This document shows, one piece after another, positions 9,094-19,193 of a stretch of DNA of 64,000 nucleotides. Source of the DNA: Mesorhizobium_K marinum (lineage in GTDB: Bacteria > Pseudomonadota > Alphaproteobacteria > Rhizobiales > Rhizobiaceae). The DNA lies in assembly GCF_040813715.1 (NCBI RefSeq), contig NZ_JBFOCH010000006.1. One strand, 5' to 3'. How positions within the stretch are numbered: the stretch's first letter is position 1; each line of letters opens with the position of its first letter. The position numbers and the translations under genes are program-made. The notes under the pieces were generated by a model that was not told the DNA's origin, made no database searches, and worked only from the letters and a program-made list of their open reading frames with translations.

Positions 9094-11039
9094 TCAGGCG
9101 GCGTTGCGGATCATGTCGGCCGCCTTTTCGGCGATCATCACGACCGGAGAGGCCGTGTTGCCGGAGACGATCTTCGGCATGATCGACGCGTCGATGACGC
9201 GCAACCCGCCGAGCCCGCGCACGCGCAGGTCCGGCGCGACGACCGAGGCGTCGTCGGCGCCCATCCGGCAGGTCCCCACCGGGTGGAAGATCGTCGTTGC
9301 GATATCGCCGATCCGCTCGAGCAGCGCCTCGTCCGTCTCGTGGATCGGTCCGGGCAGGATCTCCTCCGGCCGGTAGCGCTCCAGCGCCTTCGCCGTCATG
9401 ATGCGACGCGCCTGGCGGACCGCCGTGACCGCAACATCCCGGTCGCGCGGGGCCGAGAGGTAATTGAGCCTGATCTCGGGCTGCTCGTCCGGGCTTCGGG
9501 AACGAACATGTACGCTGCCCGAACTTTCGGGCCTGAGGTTGCACACCGACACCGTGATCGCAGGATAGGGGTGCAGGCCGGCGCCCAGCCTGTCCGTCGA
9601 AAGCGGCTGGACGTGATATTCCAGATCGGGCGTCTCCAGGGCCGGATCGGACTTTGTGAACATGCCGAACTGGCTCGGTGCCATCGACATCGGCCCGGAT
9701 CGCGCAAAGGCGTACTGCAGAGCGATCCTCGCCTTGCCGAACGCGCTGTTGGCGATCGTGTTCAGCGTCGTGGCGCCGGTGACCTTGAAGACCGTGCGTA
9801 TCTGCAGGTGATCCTGCAGGTTCTCGCCGACACCGGTGCTTTCGTGCAGGACCTCGATGCCGAGGTCCCGCAGCACATCGGGCCGGCCGATGCCGGAATG
9901 CTCGAGGATTTTCGGCGAGTTGATCGAACCGGCGGCGAGCAGGACTTCGCCGTCCGCGCGCGCCTCGCGAAGCGCGCCGGCCTGCCGGTAGCGCACTCCC
10001 GCGACCCGCTTTCCGTCGAGAACCAGGCACTCGGTCATCGCCTGCGTGACGAGGCGGAGGTTCGGCCGGCCGAGCGCCGGGCGCAGGAACGCCTTCGCCG
10101 CATTCCAGCGCACCCCGCCGCTCTGGTTGACCTCGAAGAAGCCCGACCCTTCGTTGTTGCCATCGTTGAAGTCCTCGCGCGGCATGACGCCGAATTCGGC
10201 GGCGCCGTCCTGGACCGCCTCAAGGATGTCCCAGGAAAGTCGCTGCCTCGCGACCTTCCATTCGCCGCCGGCGCCGTGCAGCGGCCCCTTCCCGGCGTGG
10301 TGGTCCTCCGACCTGATGAAGTAGGGCAGCACGTCGTCCCAGGCCCAGCCGACATTGCCCATCTGCCGCCAGCCGTCGTAGTCGGCGGCCTGGCCGCGCA
10401 TGTAGATCATTCCGTTGACGGAACTGCATCCCCCCAGGATCCGGCCGCGCGGGTAGATGAGCGAGCGACCGNGCCCGACCCTTCGTTGTTGCCATCGTTG
10501 AAGTCCTCGCGCGGCATGACGCCGAATTCGGCGGCGCCGTCCTGGACCGCCTCAAGGATGTCCCAGGAAAGTCGCTGCCTCGCGACCTTCCATTCTCCGC
10601 CGACGCCGTGCAGCGGCCCCTTCCCCGCGTGGTGGTCCTCCGACCGGATGAAGTAGGGCAGCACATCGTCCCAGGCCCAGCCGACATTGCCCATCTGCCG
10701 CCAGCCGTCGTAGTCGGCGGCCTGGCCGCGCATGTAGATCATTCCGTTGACGGAACTGCATCCGCCCAGGATCCGGCCGCGCGGGTAGATGAGCGAGCGA
10801 CCGTTGAGACCTGGCTCGGCAGCGGTCTTCATCATCCAGTCGGTGCGCGGATTGCCGATGCAATAGAGATAGCCGACCGGGATGCGGACCCAGTGGTAGT
10901 TGTCGCTGCCGCCGGCTTCGAGCAGCAGAACACGCTTCGATCCGTCCGCGGTCAGGCGGTTGGCGAGCACGCACCCGGCTGTGCCCGCACCCACGATCAC
11001 ATAGTCGTACCGGCCTTCATCGACGACCGCCTCGGTCAT
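9094..11039 (-). CDS. GMC-family FAD oxidoreductase (choline/alcohol dehydrogenase-like)
   Basis: A flavoprotein of the glucose-methanol-choline family. The N-terminal dinucleotide fold (VIVGAGTAGCVLANRL), the GMC signature PRGRILGGCSSVNG and the C-terminal active-site region (SIMPKIVSGNTASP) are intact. An N at 10472 is followed by a 332-base repeat; after collapse it is about 537 residues, the usual length. A spare copy of the 3' end lies left of the N at 9063. Start chosen at 11039 with AGGAG 10 nt upstream; ATG 11048 sits too close to that site. The substrate cannot be told from sequence: choline, polyethylene glycol or other primary alcohols are all handled by this family. Confidence 0.8.
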
Positions 11040-11398
11040 GTCGCGCATTCTCCTCCGGCGCCTCGGCGGCAAGCATCCGCCTGCCGCGCCAGACGACCAT
11101 GCTGAACATCGGAGCGAGGCGCAAGCGCGACACCGGAGACCCGCGGCCGTCTTGCATGTCGCGCAGGGAACGCTATTGTGCCGCCTGACACATTTCAGGC
11201 CGACATCTTGCATTCATCCCCCGCATTTCACGTCGTTCAGAGGAGTCGCGTTCGGTTCATGAACCACGCGGGCAGCCTCATCGCATGCATCTAGCCCTGG
11301 CGCGGCCGCAAGGCCGTCGACCGGGGGCCGGAAATCCAAACCAAGCTCACATTCGGTTCTGATTTCCGGGTCCGCCACCGCTGACCCGGTGGAGATGC
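11040..11398. other. intergenic region between divergent GMC and Rnk-like genes
   Basis: About 360 bases without a supportable gene. It should hold promoters for both divergent genes. The only structure noted is a small stem just before the Rnk-like start (CCACCG...CGGTGG, about 11374-11391) that could shield its ribosome-binding site. No FNR-type box was seen. Confidence 0.6.
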
Positions 11399-11923
11399 AT
11401 GATGACGGTACTGATCCTGGGCAGCCCGATGGCTGCCGCCGACTACCACGCCTGCCAGGCGATCCTGAAAGAGACCCCTCCCGGAAGCGCCCTAGAGCGC
11501 CTGATCCTCAGAAAGCTGCGCCACGCCACGCCGGCCGCCGACAGCGACATCGACCCGCTGCTGGTCACCATCAACAGCCGCGTCGAATTCCAGATCGACG
11601 ATGAGGCGCCTCAGACGCGCATCCTCGTCCGCAACGGATTCCGCAACGGACTGGTCGGCCTGACCCTGCTGATCACCACGGCGCGCGGCATGGCCATGCT
11701 CGGCCTGCGCGCCGGACAGTCGTTCGCGTTCGACGAGAACGGCCGGACAAGGACGGTCACCGTTCGCAACGTGCCGTACCAGCCGCAGGCCGCGCGCCTG
11801 GGCCGGCGCCCGGCCGCGCGGACGGGCAACGCGTCTGCCGAAGTCGTCAGCCTGCAGACGGCCCGCGAGGACAGGGACCACGCTCCGGCCTGGGAAGCAG
11901 CGATCCGGAGGAAGGGCACATGA
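11399..11923 (+). CDS. Rnk/GreA C-terminal-domain-like regulator overlapping dadA
   Basis: A 174-residue protein whose middle resembles the GreA/Rnk C-terminal (FKBP-like) domain: TTARGMAMLGLRAGQSFAF, then a VTVRNVPYQPQAAR segment also found in the Rnk-like protein at 19194. Rnk-type proteins bind RNA polymerase and compete with Gre factors or alter nucleotide metabolism. The N-terminus lacks the long Gre coiled-coil. Its TGA overlaps the ATG of dadA (ATGA), so the two are co-translated, an unusual partnership. Either of two consecutive ATGs (11399, 11402) could start it. Confidence 0.6.
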   Translation: MMTVLILGSPMAAADYHACQAILKETPPGSALERLILRKLRHATPAADSDIDPLLVTINSRVEFQIDDEAPQTRILVRNGFRNGLVGLTLLITTARGMAMLGLRAGQSFAFDENGRTRTVTVRNVPYQPQAARLGRRPAARTGNASAEVVSLQTAREDRDHAPAWEAAIRRKGT

Positions 11924-13501
11924 AGGTCCTCGTTCTCGGCGCCGGCGTGATCGGCGTCACCTCCGCGTGGTATCTCGCCAAGGCCGGCCACGACGTGACG
12001 GTTCTCGACCGTCAGTCCGGCCCATCGCTGGAAACCAGCTTCGCCAACGCAGGCGAGATTTCGCCCGGCTACGCCTCGCCATGGGCCGGCCCCGGGGTGC
12101 CCGTGAAAGCGATCAGGTGGCTGCTCATGAAGCACGGGCCGCTGGCGCTGCGCCCGGCTCTCGACCCGGCGATGTGGTCGTGGGTGCTCAGCATGCTCGG
12201 CAACTGCACGTCGTCGCGCTATGCGATCAACAAGTCGCGCATGGTCCCGATCGCCGAGTATAGCCGCGATTGCCTGCGCGAACTGCGCGAGGCGACTGGC
12301 ATCGCCTATGACGAACGCAGCCTCGGCACCCTGCAGCTGTTCCGCAAGCAGAAGCAGCTCGACGGCATCGGTGGCGACGTCGACGTCCTCGAGCGGTACG
12401 GAGTGCCGTACGAGGTGCTCGACCGCGCCGGGTGTGTTCGCGCCGAACCCGCCCTCGCAAACGTCGCCGGCAAGTTCGTGGGCGGCCTGAGACTGCCGGA
12501 CGACGAAACCGGCGATTGCCACGCCTTCACGACGAAGCTGGCAGCGCTGGCGTCCGGAACGGTCGAATTCCGCTATGGTGTGACGATCCGGGACATCGTC
12601 CACGACGGGCGGCGCGCGCGAGGCGTGCGCACCGACGGCGGCACGATCGAGGCCGACGCGGTGATCGTGGCGCTTGGCAGCCACTCGCCGCGCCTTGTGA
12701 AGCCGCTCGGCATCCGCATACCGGTCTACCCGGTGAAGGGCTATTCGCTGACGCTGCCGATCGTCGACGAGTCCCGCGCCCCGGTCTCGACCGTGATGGA
12801 CGAGACCTACAAGATCGCGATCACCCGCCTTGGCGACCGGATCCGAGTCGGCGGCACCGCCGAAATCGCCGGCTACGACCTGTCGCTGCGGCCATCGCGC
12901 CGAGCAGCGCTCGAACACTCCGTGACCGACCTTTTCGGCGGCGGCGGACGTGTCGAGGGCGCGACCTTCTGGAGCGGCTTGCGGCCGATGACACCGGACG
13001 GGCCGCCGATCATCGGCGCGACCCCGATCGGCGGCCTCTACGTCAACACCGGGCACGGCACGCTCGGCTGGACCATGGCCTGCGGCTCGGGCCGCGTGCT
13101 GGCCGACATCGTTTCCGGCGCCAAGCCGGACATCGACGTCAGGCAACTGGGCATCGGGAGANGACCGGATCCGAGTCGGCGGCACCGCCGAAATCGCCGG
13201 CTACGACCTGTCGCTGCGGCCATCGCGCCGGGCGGCGCTAGAACATTCCGTGACCGACCTTTTCGGCGGCGGCGGGCGCGTCGAGGGCGCGACCTTCTGG
13301 AGCGGCCTGCGGCCGATGACGCCCGACGGTCCGCCGATCATCGGCGCGACCCAGATCGGCGGCCTCTACGTCAACACCGGCCACGGCACGCTCGGCTGGA
13401 CCATGGCCTGCGGCTCGGGCCGCGTGCTTGCCGACATCGTTTCCGGCGCCAAGCCGGACATCGACGTCAGGCAACTGGGCATCGGGAGATATCAAAACTG
13501 A
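11920..13501 (+). CDS. dadA: D-amino acid dehydrogenase small subunit (split by an assembly join)
   Basis: A FAD-dependent D-amino acid dehydrogenase that oxidises D-alanine and other D-amino acids to 2-oxo acids at the membrane. It matches DadA along its length: N-terminal FAD fold (VLGAGVIGVTSAWYLA), NAGEISPGYASPWAGPG, VYPVKGYSLT, and C-terminal LRPMTPDG and TGHGTLGWTMACGSG. An N at 13162 is followed by a 328-base repeat; collapsed length is about 417 residues. A further copy of the last part, after the N at 13564, ends at 13649. No alanine racemase gene adjoins; glutamate dehydrogenase follows, which could recycle ammonium. Confidence 0.9.
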
Positions 13502-13520
13502 ACGCCCGGCGCTGAACGAC

Positions 13521-13540
13521 GCCCCTGCGATCGCAGGGGC
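13521..13540. terminator. perfect 20-bp palindrome after dadA
   Basis: GCCCCTGCGATCGCAGGGGC is perfectly self-complementary with no spacer, 20 bases after the dadA stop. It appears again at 13669-13688, but only because the contig ends overlap. No T run follows. It could be a terminator, a processing hairpin between dadA and gdh, or an operator; its exact dyad symmetry fits either role. Confidence 0.5.
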
Positions 13541-13722
13541 GATCCACTCACCAACCACTCAACNGGGCCGCGTGCTGGCCGACATCGTTTCCGGCGCCAA
13601 GCCGGACATCGACGTCAGGCAACTGGGCATCGGGAGATATCAAAACTGAACGCCCGGCGCTGAACGACGCCCCTGCGATCGCAGGGGCGATCCACTCACC
13701 AACCACTCAACCAGGAGACACA

Positions 13723-14988
13723 ATGTCCGATCACACACTGCTTGAAGACGCCCTTGTCCGGCTGGACGATGCGGCAGCCCATCTCAACATCGACGCAGAT
13801 GTGATCGAGAAGCTGAAATACGCGCGCGAGACCACGAAGGTACGCCTGATGATCCGCATGGACGACGGATCGCGGAAATCCTTCCTGGCATGGCGCTGCC
13901 GCTACGACGACACGCGCGGCCCGACGAAGGGCGGCATTCGCTTCCACCCGGAGGCCAACATCGACGAGGTCGAGACGCTCGCCTTCTGGATGACGTTCAA
14001 GTGCGCGGTGATGAACCTGCCTTATGGCGGCGGCAAGGGCGCGGTCGAGGTCGACCCCCGTCAGCTGTCCAAGGCTGAACTGGAGCGCCTTTCGCGCGCC
14101 TACATCCAGGCCTTCGCCCGCATCATCGGTCCGGATCGCGACATCCCCGCGCCGGACGTCTACACCAACTCCATGATCATGGGCTGGATGGCCGACGAGT
14201 ACGCCCAGATCGTCGGCCAGGCGGAACCCGCAGTGATCACCGGCAAGCCGATCGCGCTCGGCGGCTCACTGGGGCGCGGCGACGCCACCGCCCGCGGCGG
14301 ATACTATCTGGTCAGGCACCTGGCGAAGGACCTCGGCCTCGACCAGACGCTGCGCGTCGCAGTGCAGGGCTTCGGCAACGCCGGCCAGCACATCGCGCGC
14401 CTTCTCGCGGCCGACGGGCACAAGATCGTCGCGGTTTCCGACACCGAAGGCGCGGTGTACTCCGCGGCCGGACTGCATGTCGACCTGCTGACGGAAGCCA
14501 AGGCGCAGGGCCGCTCGGTGGTGTCGACCGCCGGACAGGGCGGCCACGAGGCGCTTGCGGGCGACGCGCTCATCGGCGTCGAGTGCGACCTTCTGGTACC
14601 CTCGGCGCTCGAGAACATGATCCATGGCAAGAACGCCGACACGGTGACCGCGAAGCTTGTGCTCGAACTGGCCAACGGGCCGGTCACGCCGACCGCCGAC
14701 CAGATCCTGGCCGCCAAGGGCACGGTCGTCCTGCCCGACATCCTGGCCAATGCCGGCGGCGTCACCGTCTCCTATTTCGAGTGGGTGCAGAACCGCCAGG
14801 GCTTCTACTGGAGCGAGCAGGAAATCCATGACCGGCTGCAGGCGATCATGGAGCGCGAGGGTCGCGCAATCTGGAACGTCGCCGGCGAGAAGGGCGTCAC
14901 CATGCGCACAGCCGCTTACGTGCACGCGCTCGGCCGCCTGGCGGAAGCCATCGAGGCGCACGGCACGCAGAGCTTCTTCACGAGCTGA
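13723..14988 (+). CDS. gdhA: glutamate dehydrogenase
   Basis: A 421-residue Glu/Leu/Phe/Val dehydrogenase-family enzyme interconverting glutamate and 2-oxoglutarate plus ammonium. The catalytic lysine motif (MNLPYGGGKGAV), the KGGIRFHP segment and the NAD(P) fold (VAVQGFGNAGQHIARLL) are present. Length and the YFEWVQNRQGFYW stretch fit the small hexameric catabolic class. Preceded by CAGGAGACAC. It follows dadA after a 20-bp palindrome and ends facing the carboxynorspermidine synthase gene across a strong hairpin. Together with DadA it would release and assimilate amino-acid nitrogen. Confidence 0.88.
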   Translation: MSDHTLLEDALVRLDDAAAHLNIDADVIEKLKYARETTKVRLMIRMDDGSRKSFLAWRCRYDDTRGPTKGGIRFHPEANIDEVETLAFWMTFKCAVMNLPYGGGKGAVEVDPRQLSKAELERLSRAYIQAFARIIGPDRDIPAPDVYTNSMIMGWMADEYAQIVGQAEPAVITGKPIALGGSLGRGDATARGGYYLVRHLAKDLGLDQTLRVAVQGFGNAGQHIARLLAADGHKIVAVSDTEGAVYSAAGLHVDLLTEAKAQGRSVVSTAGQGGHEALAGDALIGVECDLLVPSALENMIHGKNADTVTAKLVLELANGPVTPTADQILAAKGTVVLPDILANAGGVTVSYFEWVQNRQGFYWSEQEIHDRLQAIMEREGRAIWNVAGEKGVTMRTAAYVHALGRLAEAIEAHGTQSFFTS

Positions 14989-15001
14989 GCAAGACAAGGA
15001 A

Positions 15002-15032
15002 GCGCCCCCACCCGACGATGCGGCGGGGGCGC
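15002..15032. terminator. bidirectional terminator between convergent genes
   Basis: An 8-bp inverted repeat, GCGCCCCC (15002-15009) and GGGGGCGC (15025-15032), lies in the 50-nt gap between the converging glutamate dehydrogenase and carboxynorspermidine synthase genes and can act on both strands. No T run is present. Confidence 0.6.
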
Positions 15033-15038
15033 CCCGGT

Positions 15039-16280
15039 TCACGAGAAGGAAAGCTCCCGGTCGATCTCGCCTTCCCTGATGCGGGTCGGCAGGCCGATGC
15101 GGTTCAGCAGCGCGAGAAACGGTCGCGGCGGCAGCTCCTCGACATTGGCCATCTTGCCCAGGTCCCACTCGCCGGACGCGACCAGCATCGCGGCGGCGAC
15201 CGCGGGCACGCCGGCCGTATAGGAAATGCCCTGGCTGCCGACCTCCTGGAACGCCTCCTTGTGGTCGGCCACGTTGTAGATGAACACCTCGCGCTCCTTG
15301 CCGTCCTTGACGCCGCAGACGAGGTCGCCGATGCACGTCTTCCCGGTATAGTCGGGCGCCAGCGAGCCCGGGTCGGGCAGCACCGCCTTGACCAACTTGA
15401 GCGGCACCACCTCAAGCCCCTCGGCCGTCTTCACCGGCTGCTCGGACAACAGGCCCAGGTTCTTCAGGACCGTGAATACGTTGATGTAGTGGTCGCCGAA
15501 TCCCATCCAGAAGCGCACGTTCGGCACCTTCAGGATCTGCGACAGCGAATGCACTTCGTCATGGCCGGTCAGGTAGGCCTTTTGCTTGCCGACCACGGGC
15601 AGGTCCAATTCCCTGCCGACCTCGAACATCCGGTTCGAAGCCCACTTCCCGTCCTGCCACGACCAGACCTGCCCGGTGAACTCCCGAAAATTGATCTCGG
15701 GATCGAAATTGGTCGCGAAATAGCGACCGTGGCTGCCGGCATTGATGTCGATGATGTCGACGGATTCGATGCTGTCGAAATACTCGTCATGGGCGAGCTT
15801 GGCGTAGGCGTTGACCATGCCGGGATCGAAACCGGCCCCGAGGATCGCCGTGACGCCGGCCTGCTCGCATTCGCCGCGGCGCTTCCATTCGTAGTTGGCG
15901 TACCACGGCGGAGTCTCGCAGATCTTCCTCGGGTCTTCGTGGATCGCGGTGTCGATATAGGCCGCGCCGGTGGCCAGGCACGCCGAAAGGACCGACATGT
16001 TCAGGAAGGCCGAGCCGACATTGATGACGATCCGCGCGCCCGTCCTTTCGATCAGCGCCGTCGTCGCCTCCACATCCATCGCGTCGAGCGCATGCGCCTC
16101 GATCCTGCCGTCGGCCTTCAGGGCCTTCTTTTCGTGGACGGAAGCAACGATAGCTTCGCACTTTGCAAGGGTGCGCGAGGCGATATGGATGTCGCCAAGC
16201 ACATCGTTGTTCTGTGCGCATTTGTGCGCGACGACTTGCGCCACTCCACCGGCGCCGATGATGAGGATGTTCTTTTTCAT
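15039..16280 (-). CDS. carboxynorspermidine synthase (saccharopine-dehydrogenase family)
   Basis: A 413-residue Lys1-type reductase that joins aspartate semialdehyde to a diamine, giving carboxynorspermidine or carboxyspermidine, the first step of the alternative spermidine pathway of many alphaproteobacteria. It starts with a dinucleotide fold (ILIIGAGGVAQVVAHK) and contains LGAGFDPGMVNAYAK, typical of this group. The product is decarboxylated by the enzyme encoded just upstream at 16315. A 34-nt gap separates the two genes. A lysine-forming saccharopine dehydrogenase is excluded in practice by the paired decarboxylase. Confidence 0.88.
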   Translation of the reverse strand: MKKNILIIGAGGVAQVVAHKCAQNNDVLGDIHIASRTLAKCEAIVASVHEKKALKADGRIEAHALDAMDVEATTALIERTGARIVINVGSAFLNMSVLSACLATGAAYIDTAIHEDPRKICETPPWYANYEWKRRGECEQAGVTAILGAGFDPGMVNAYAKLAHDEYFDSIESVDIIDINAGSHGRYFATNFDPEINFREFTGQVWSWQDGKWASNRMFEVGRELDLPVVGKQKAYLTGHDEVHSLSQILKVPNVRFWMGFGDHYINVFTVLKNLGLLSEQPVKTAEGLEVVPLKLVKAVLPDPGSLAPDYTGKTCIGDLVCGVKDGKEREVFIYNVADHKEAFQEVGSQGISYTAGVPAVAAAMLVASGEWDLGKMANVEELPPRPFLALLNRIGLPTRIREGEIDRELSFS

Positions 16281-16314
16281 TCCGTGGGGATGCTCCGTGC
16301 TTGCTGTGTGGGGT

Positions 16315-17862
16315 TTATGAAAGGCTCTGCTCGTAGTCGGTGTAGCCGAACTCGCGAACGACCCTGATCGATCCGTCGAGTTCGCGGATCGCGATGGCCG
16401 GCATGGCCACTCCGTTGAACCAGTTCTTCTTGACCATCGTGTAGCCGGCGGCGTCGTCCACCGAGATTCGATCACCGATCTTCAGGGGCTCGCGGAAGCG
16501 AAACGTGCCGAAGACGTCCCCCGCCAGACAGGACTTTCCGCAGACCATGATCTCGTGATCGCCTTCGTTGGGCAGGATCTTCGCGCTCTCGCGATAGATC
16601 AGCAGGTCCAGCATGTGGGCCTCGATNCCGGTCACCGACCTTCAGGGGCTCGCGGAAGCGAAACGTGCCGAAGACGTCGCCCGCCAGACAGGACTTTCCG
16701 CAGACCATGATCTCGTGATCGCCTTCGTTGGGCAGGATCTTCGCGCTCTCGCGATAGATCAGCAGGTCCAGCATGTGGGCCTCGATGGACGCGTCGACAA
16801 CCGCGAGGTGCTTGCCGTTGAAGAGGGTGNACGTGCCGAAGACGTCCCCCGCCAGACAGGACTTTCCGCAGACCATGATCTCGTGATCGCCTTCGTTGGG
16901 CAGGATCTTCGCGCTCTCGCGATAGATCAGCAGGTCCAGCATGTGGGCCTCGATGGACGCGTCGACAACCGCGAGGTGCTTGCCGTTGAAGAGGGTGTCG
17001 AGCACCGTGACCTCGAGCGTCGTCGACCGGGTGATCGAGGCTTCTCCGGGTTCCAGATAGACCTGCACGCCGAACTGTTCCGAGAAGCGCTTCAGGCGGT
17101 CGCAGAGGTCGTCGAGCGGATAGCCGTCGCCCGTGAAATGGATGCCGCCGCCGAGGCTCACCCAGTCGACGCGCCTGAGCAGGTCGCCGAACTGCTCCTC
17201 GATACGGCCGAGCATGCTGTCGAACAGTCCGAAATCGGCGTTCTCGCAGTTGTTGTGGATCATGAAGCCGCTGATCCGGTCGATGACCGGCATGACCCGC
17301 GCCGGATCCCATTCGCCGAGGCGGCTGAAGGGCCGCGCAGGGTCGGCAAGGTCGAAGGACGACGAGGAGACGCCGGGATTGAGACGGAGCCCGCGGGCAA
17401 TGCCGGGCGCCGACGCGTCGAAGCGCTCGAACTGTCCCACCGAATTGAAGATGATCTTGTCCGCGTACTCCACGGCTTCATCGATCTCGTGGTCAGCCCA
17501 GGCCACGCTGTAGGCATGTNGATGCCGGACGACGACGCGTCGAAGCGCTCGAGCTGTCCCACCGAGTTGAAGATGATCTTGTCCGCGTACTGCACGGCTT
17601 CATCGATCTCGTGGTCGGCCCAGGCCACGCTGTAGGCGTGCGTTTCGCCGCCAAAACGCGTGCGGCCGAGCCTGACCTCGTTCAGGGACGAGGACGTCGT
17701 GCCGTCCATGTAGTCGCGCATCAGGTCAAACACCGACCACGTCGCGAAGCACTTGAGGGCGAGCAGAGCCTTGGCTCCGGATCGTTCGCGCAGATAGGCG
17801 ATGCGTTCCAGGTTGCGCAGCAGCCTGGACTTGTCGATCAGGTAGTACGGGGTCTGGATCAA
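16315..17862 (-). CDS. nspC: carboxynorspermidine decarboxylase (split by three assembly joins)
   Basis: A PLP-dependent alanine-racemase-fold decarboxylase that converts carboxy(nor)spermidine to (nor)spermidine. N-terminal TPYYLIDKSRLLRN and the PLP lysine region (LLALKCFATWSVF) are typical of NspC, as are HNNCENADF, SLGGGIHFTGDGYP and CGKSCLAGDVFG. N bases at 16627, 16830 and 17520 are followed by repeats with offsets of 160, 168 and 122 bases; collapsed, the frame is 365 codons, the normal size. It begins with TTG overlapping the stop of the upstream unknown gene. It forms a polyamine operon with the synthase at 15039. Confidence 0.88.
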
Positions 17863-18731
17863 GGGCGTGGCTTCCGTCTTTCGGGGAGTTGCGGTTGAGC
17901 GGCGGGGCGCTCGAGCGGGCTGGAGACGGCAAGGCCGAGTGCCCGACGTTTCATCGATCTGGCGGCCAGCGATACATTTACCGAGGTCCGCGTGCGGTAG
18001 GCGTCTGCGACATACGAGGTGTCGGCCCGGAACTCAATTCCCTGCCGCAGGAACGGGGTGGCGTCCGTGAACCGGTCCGGACGCAGCCTGAAGCCGTCAT
18101 CGGCGAGCGTGCCTATCCATTCGGCGACCTGTTCCGCCGGCTCGCGCAGGCCGCCCAGCAGGCTGAGAAACTCCTCCTGCAGCGCCGGAATCTCTTCGCG
18201 CGCCGATGCATCGGAAAGGCGGTTCAGGTCGCAGGCGAGCTGGTAGTGGCTTTTTTGAGGCCTTCTCCAGACGATCCGTCGGCCGTCGATCACGTCGAGA
18301 TATTCATCGATGGCGGGCACCGGGAGTTCTTCGACGGCGTGCGGCGCGAACAGCACGAACGGATCGCGTTCGCCGCGCGCCACCCGTTCCGCCTCGGTCA
18401 CCGCAGGCCGACCGTCGGAGGGTGGAAAGAAGTCCAGTGTCGCCAGGATGGAGTCGCAGACCTTCGCGGACTTTGCCGCGACGTCTGCGGCACTTTCCAG
18501 CGACAGCCCGGCCTCACGATGCAGCGCATGGGCGACCGCCATGGCGACGCGGGCGCGCGCGGGAAGCGCGACAAGCCGCGGCCCGCCATCGCGGTCCGAT
18601 GTCGAGGCCAGGAGGGCGGCCAGAGTGCGAACGACCTCGACGTCGCAGGCGAGCGCGCAAGCCAGCTGGTTCTCGGTAAACATCCCGGCATGCCAGTCGT
18701 CGAACTGGGCCCGGTCGGCCGCGATGCTCAT
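17859..18731 (-). CDS. unrecognised protein translationally coupled to nspC
   Basis: A protein of about 290 residues that I do not recognise. The chosen ATG (18731) begins MSIAADRAQFDDWHAG; the frame stays open upstream to 19070 but the extra part is arginine-rich and looks non-coding. There is no signal peptide or membrane segment. The N-terminal third is helical and could hold a helix-turn-helix (TENQLACALACDVEVVRTLA). The C-terminus is basic and proline-rich (PERRKPRP). Its TGA overlaps the TTG start of nspC, so the two are made together and a role tied to polyamines is possible, but nothing in the sequence proves it. Confidence 0.55.
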   Translation of the reverse strand: MSIAADRAQFDDWHAGMFTENQLACALACDVEVVRTLAALLASTSDRDGGPRLVALPARARVAMAVAHALHREAGLSLESAADVAAKSAKVCDSILATLDFFPPSDGRPAVTEAERVARGERDPFVLFAPHAVEELPVPAIDEYLDVIDGRRIVWRRPQKSHYQLACDLNRLSDASAREEIPALQEEFLSLLGGLREPAEQVAEWIGTLADDGFRLRPDRFTDATPFLRQGIEFRADTSYVADAYRTRTSVNVSLAARSMKRRALGLAVSSPLERPAAQPQLPERRKPRP

Positions 18732-19193
18732 ATTCCAACCCGCGAAGAAGCGCGGCCGACAACCGGCCGACCGGCAGCGTCGGCACCGCCTTCCGGCGTC
18801 GAGGGCACGACGACGGAGACGATGCACCATGGGCACCTCGAGGCAGATCTTGGCAGAAAGCGCCTGCAGGAAAGGCAGAGGCTCCTCGGTCTGGAAATTC
18901 TCAATTCGTGCTCCATCGGGTCGGCGCCGCAGCGCCGCTGAATCAGCCGATCTTTTGTGGAAGTGACCCGGTGCAGGAACTACTGGGGATCGGCGACGCA
19001 GGGCCTGCCCCGGGAAGAAACGCGTCCTTCGCCGGCAAGCCTCGAAATCCTTATGAACGTCTCCATGCACATGCGGTCTACCTAGGCGATGCGGGGTGTC
19101 GTCTCAAGGCGACGCTATGTCGCCAACTGCTGTACGGGGACCACCGATATCCGGCCCTGAAAGCGGACTATGAAGGCTCCGGGCCGGCGCGGT
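18732..19193. other. intergenic region, no gene supported
   Basis: About 460 bases between the unknown nspC-linked gene and the Rnk-like gene. Open frames here are arginine-rich and lack convincing starts or family resemblance. It probably carries the promoter of the polyamine operon, but I see no clear motif. Confidence 0.5.

Noticed and set aside
16480..17000. Apparent triple repeat of a segment in nspC
   Set aside because: Copies are bounded by N bases and match contig-end overlaps; removing them gives the normal 365-residue protein, so this is not a real tandem repeat.
18732..19070. N-terminal extension of the nspC-coupled unknown protein up to 19070
   Set aside because: The added 110 residues are arginine- and cysteine-rich with frameshift-like composition, and the internal ATG at 18731 starts sequence of normal composition.
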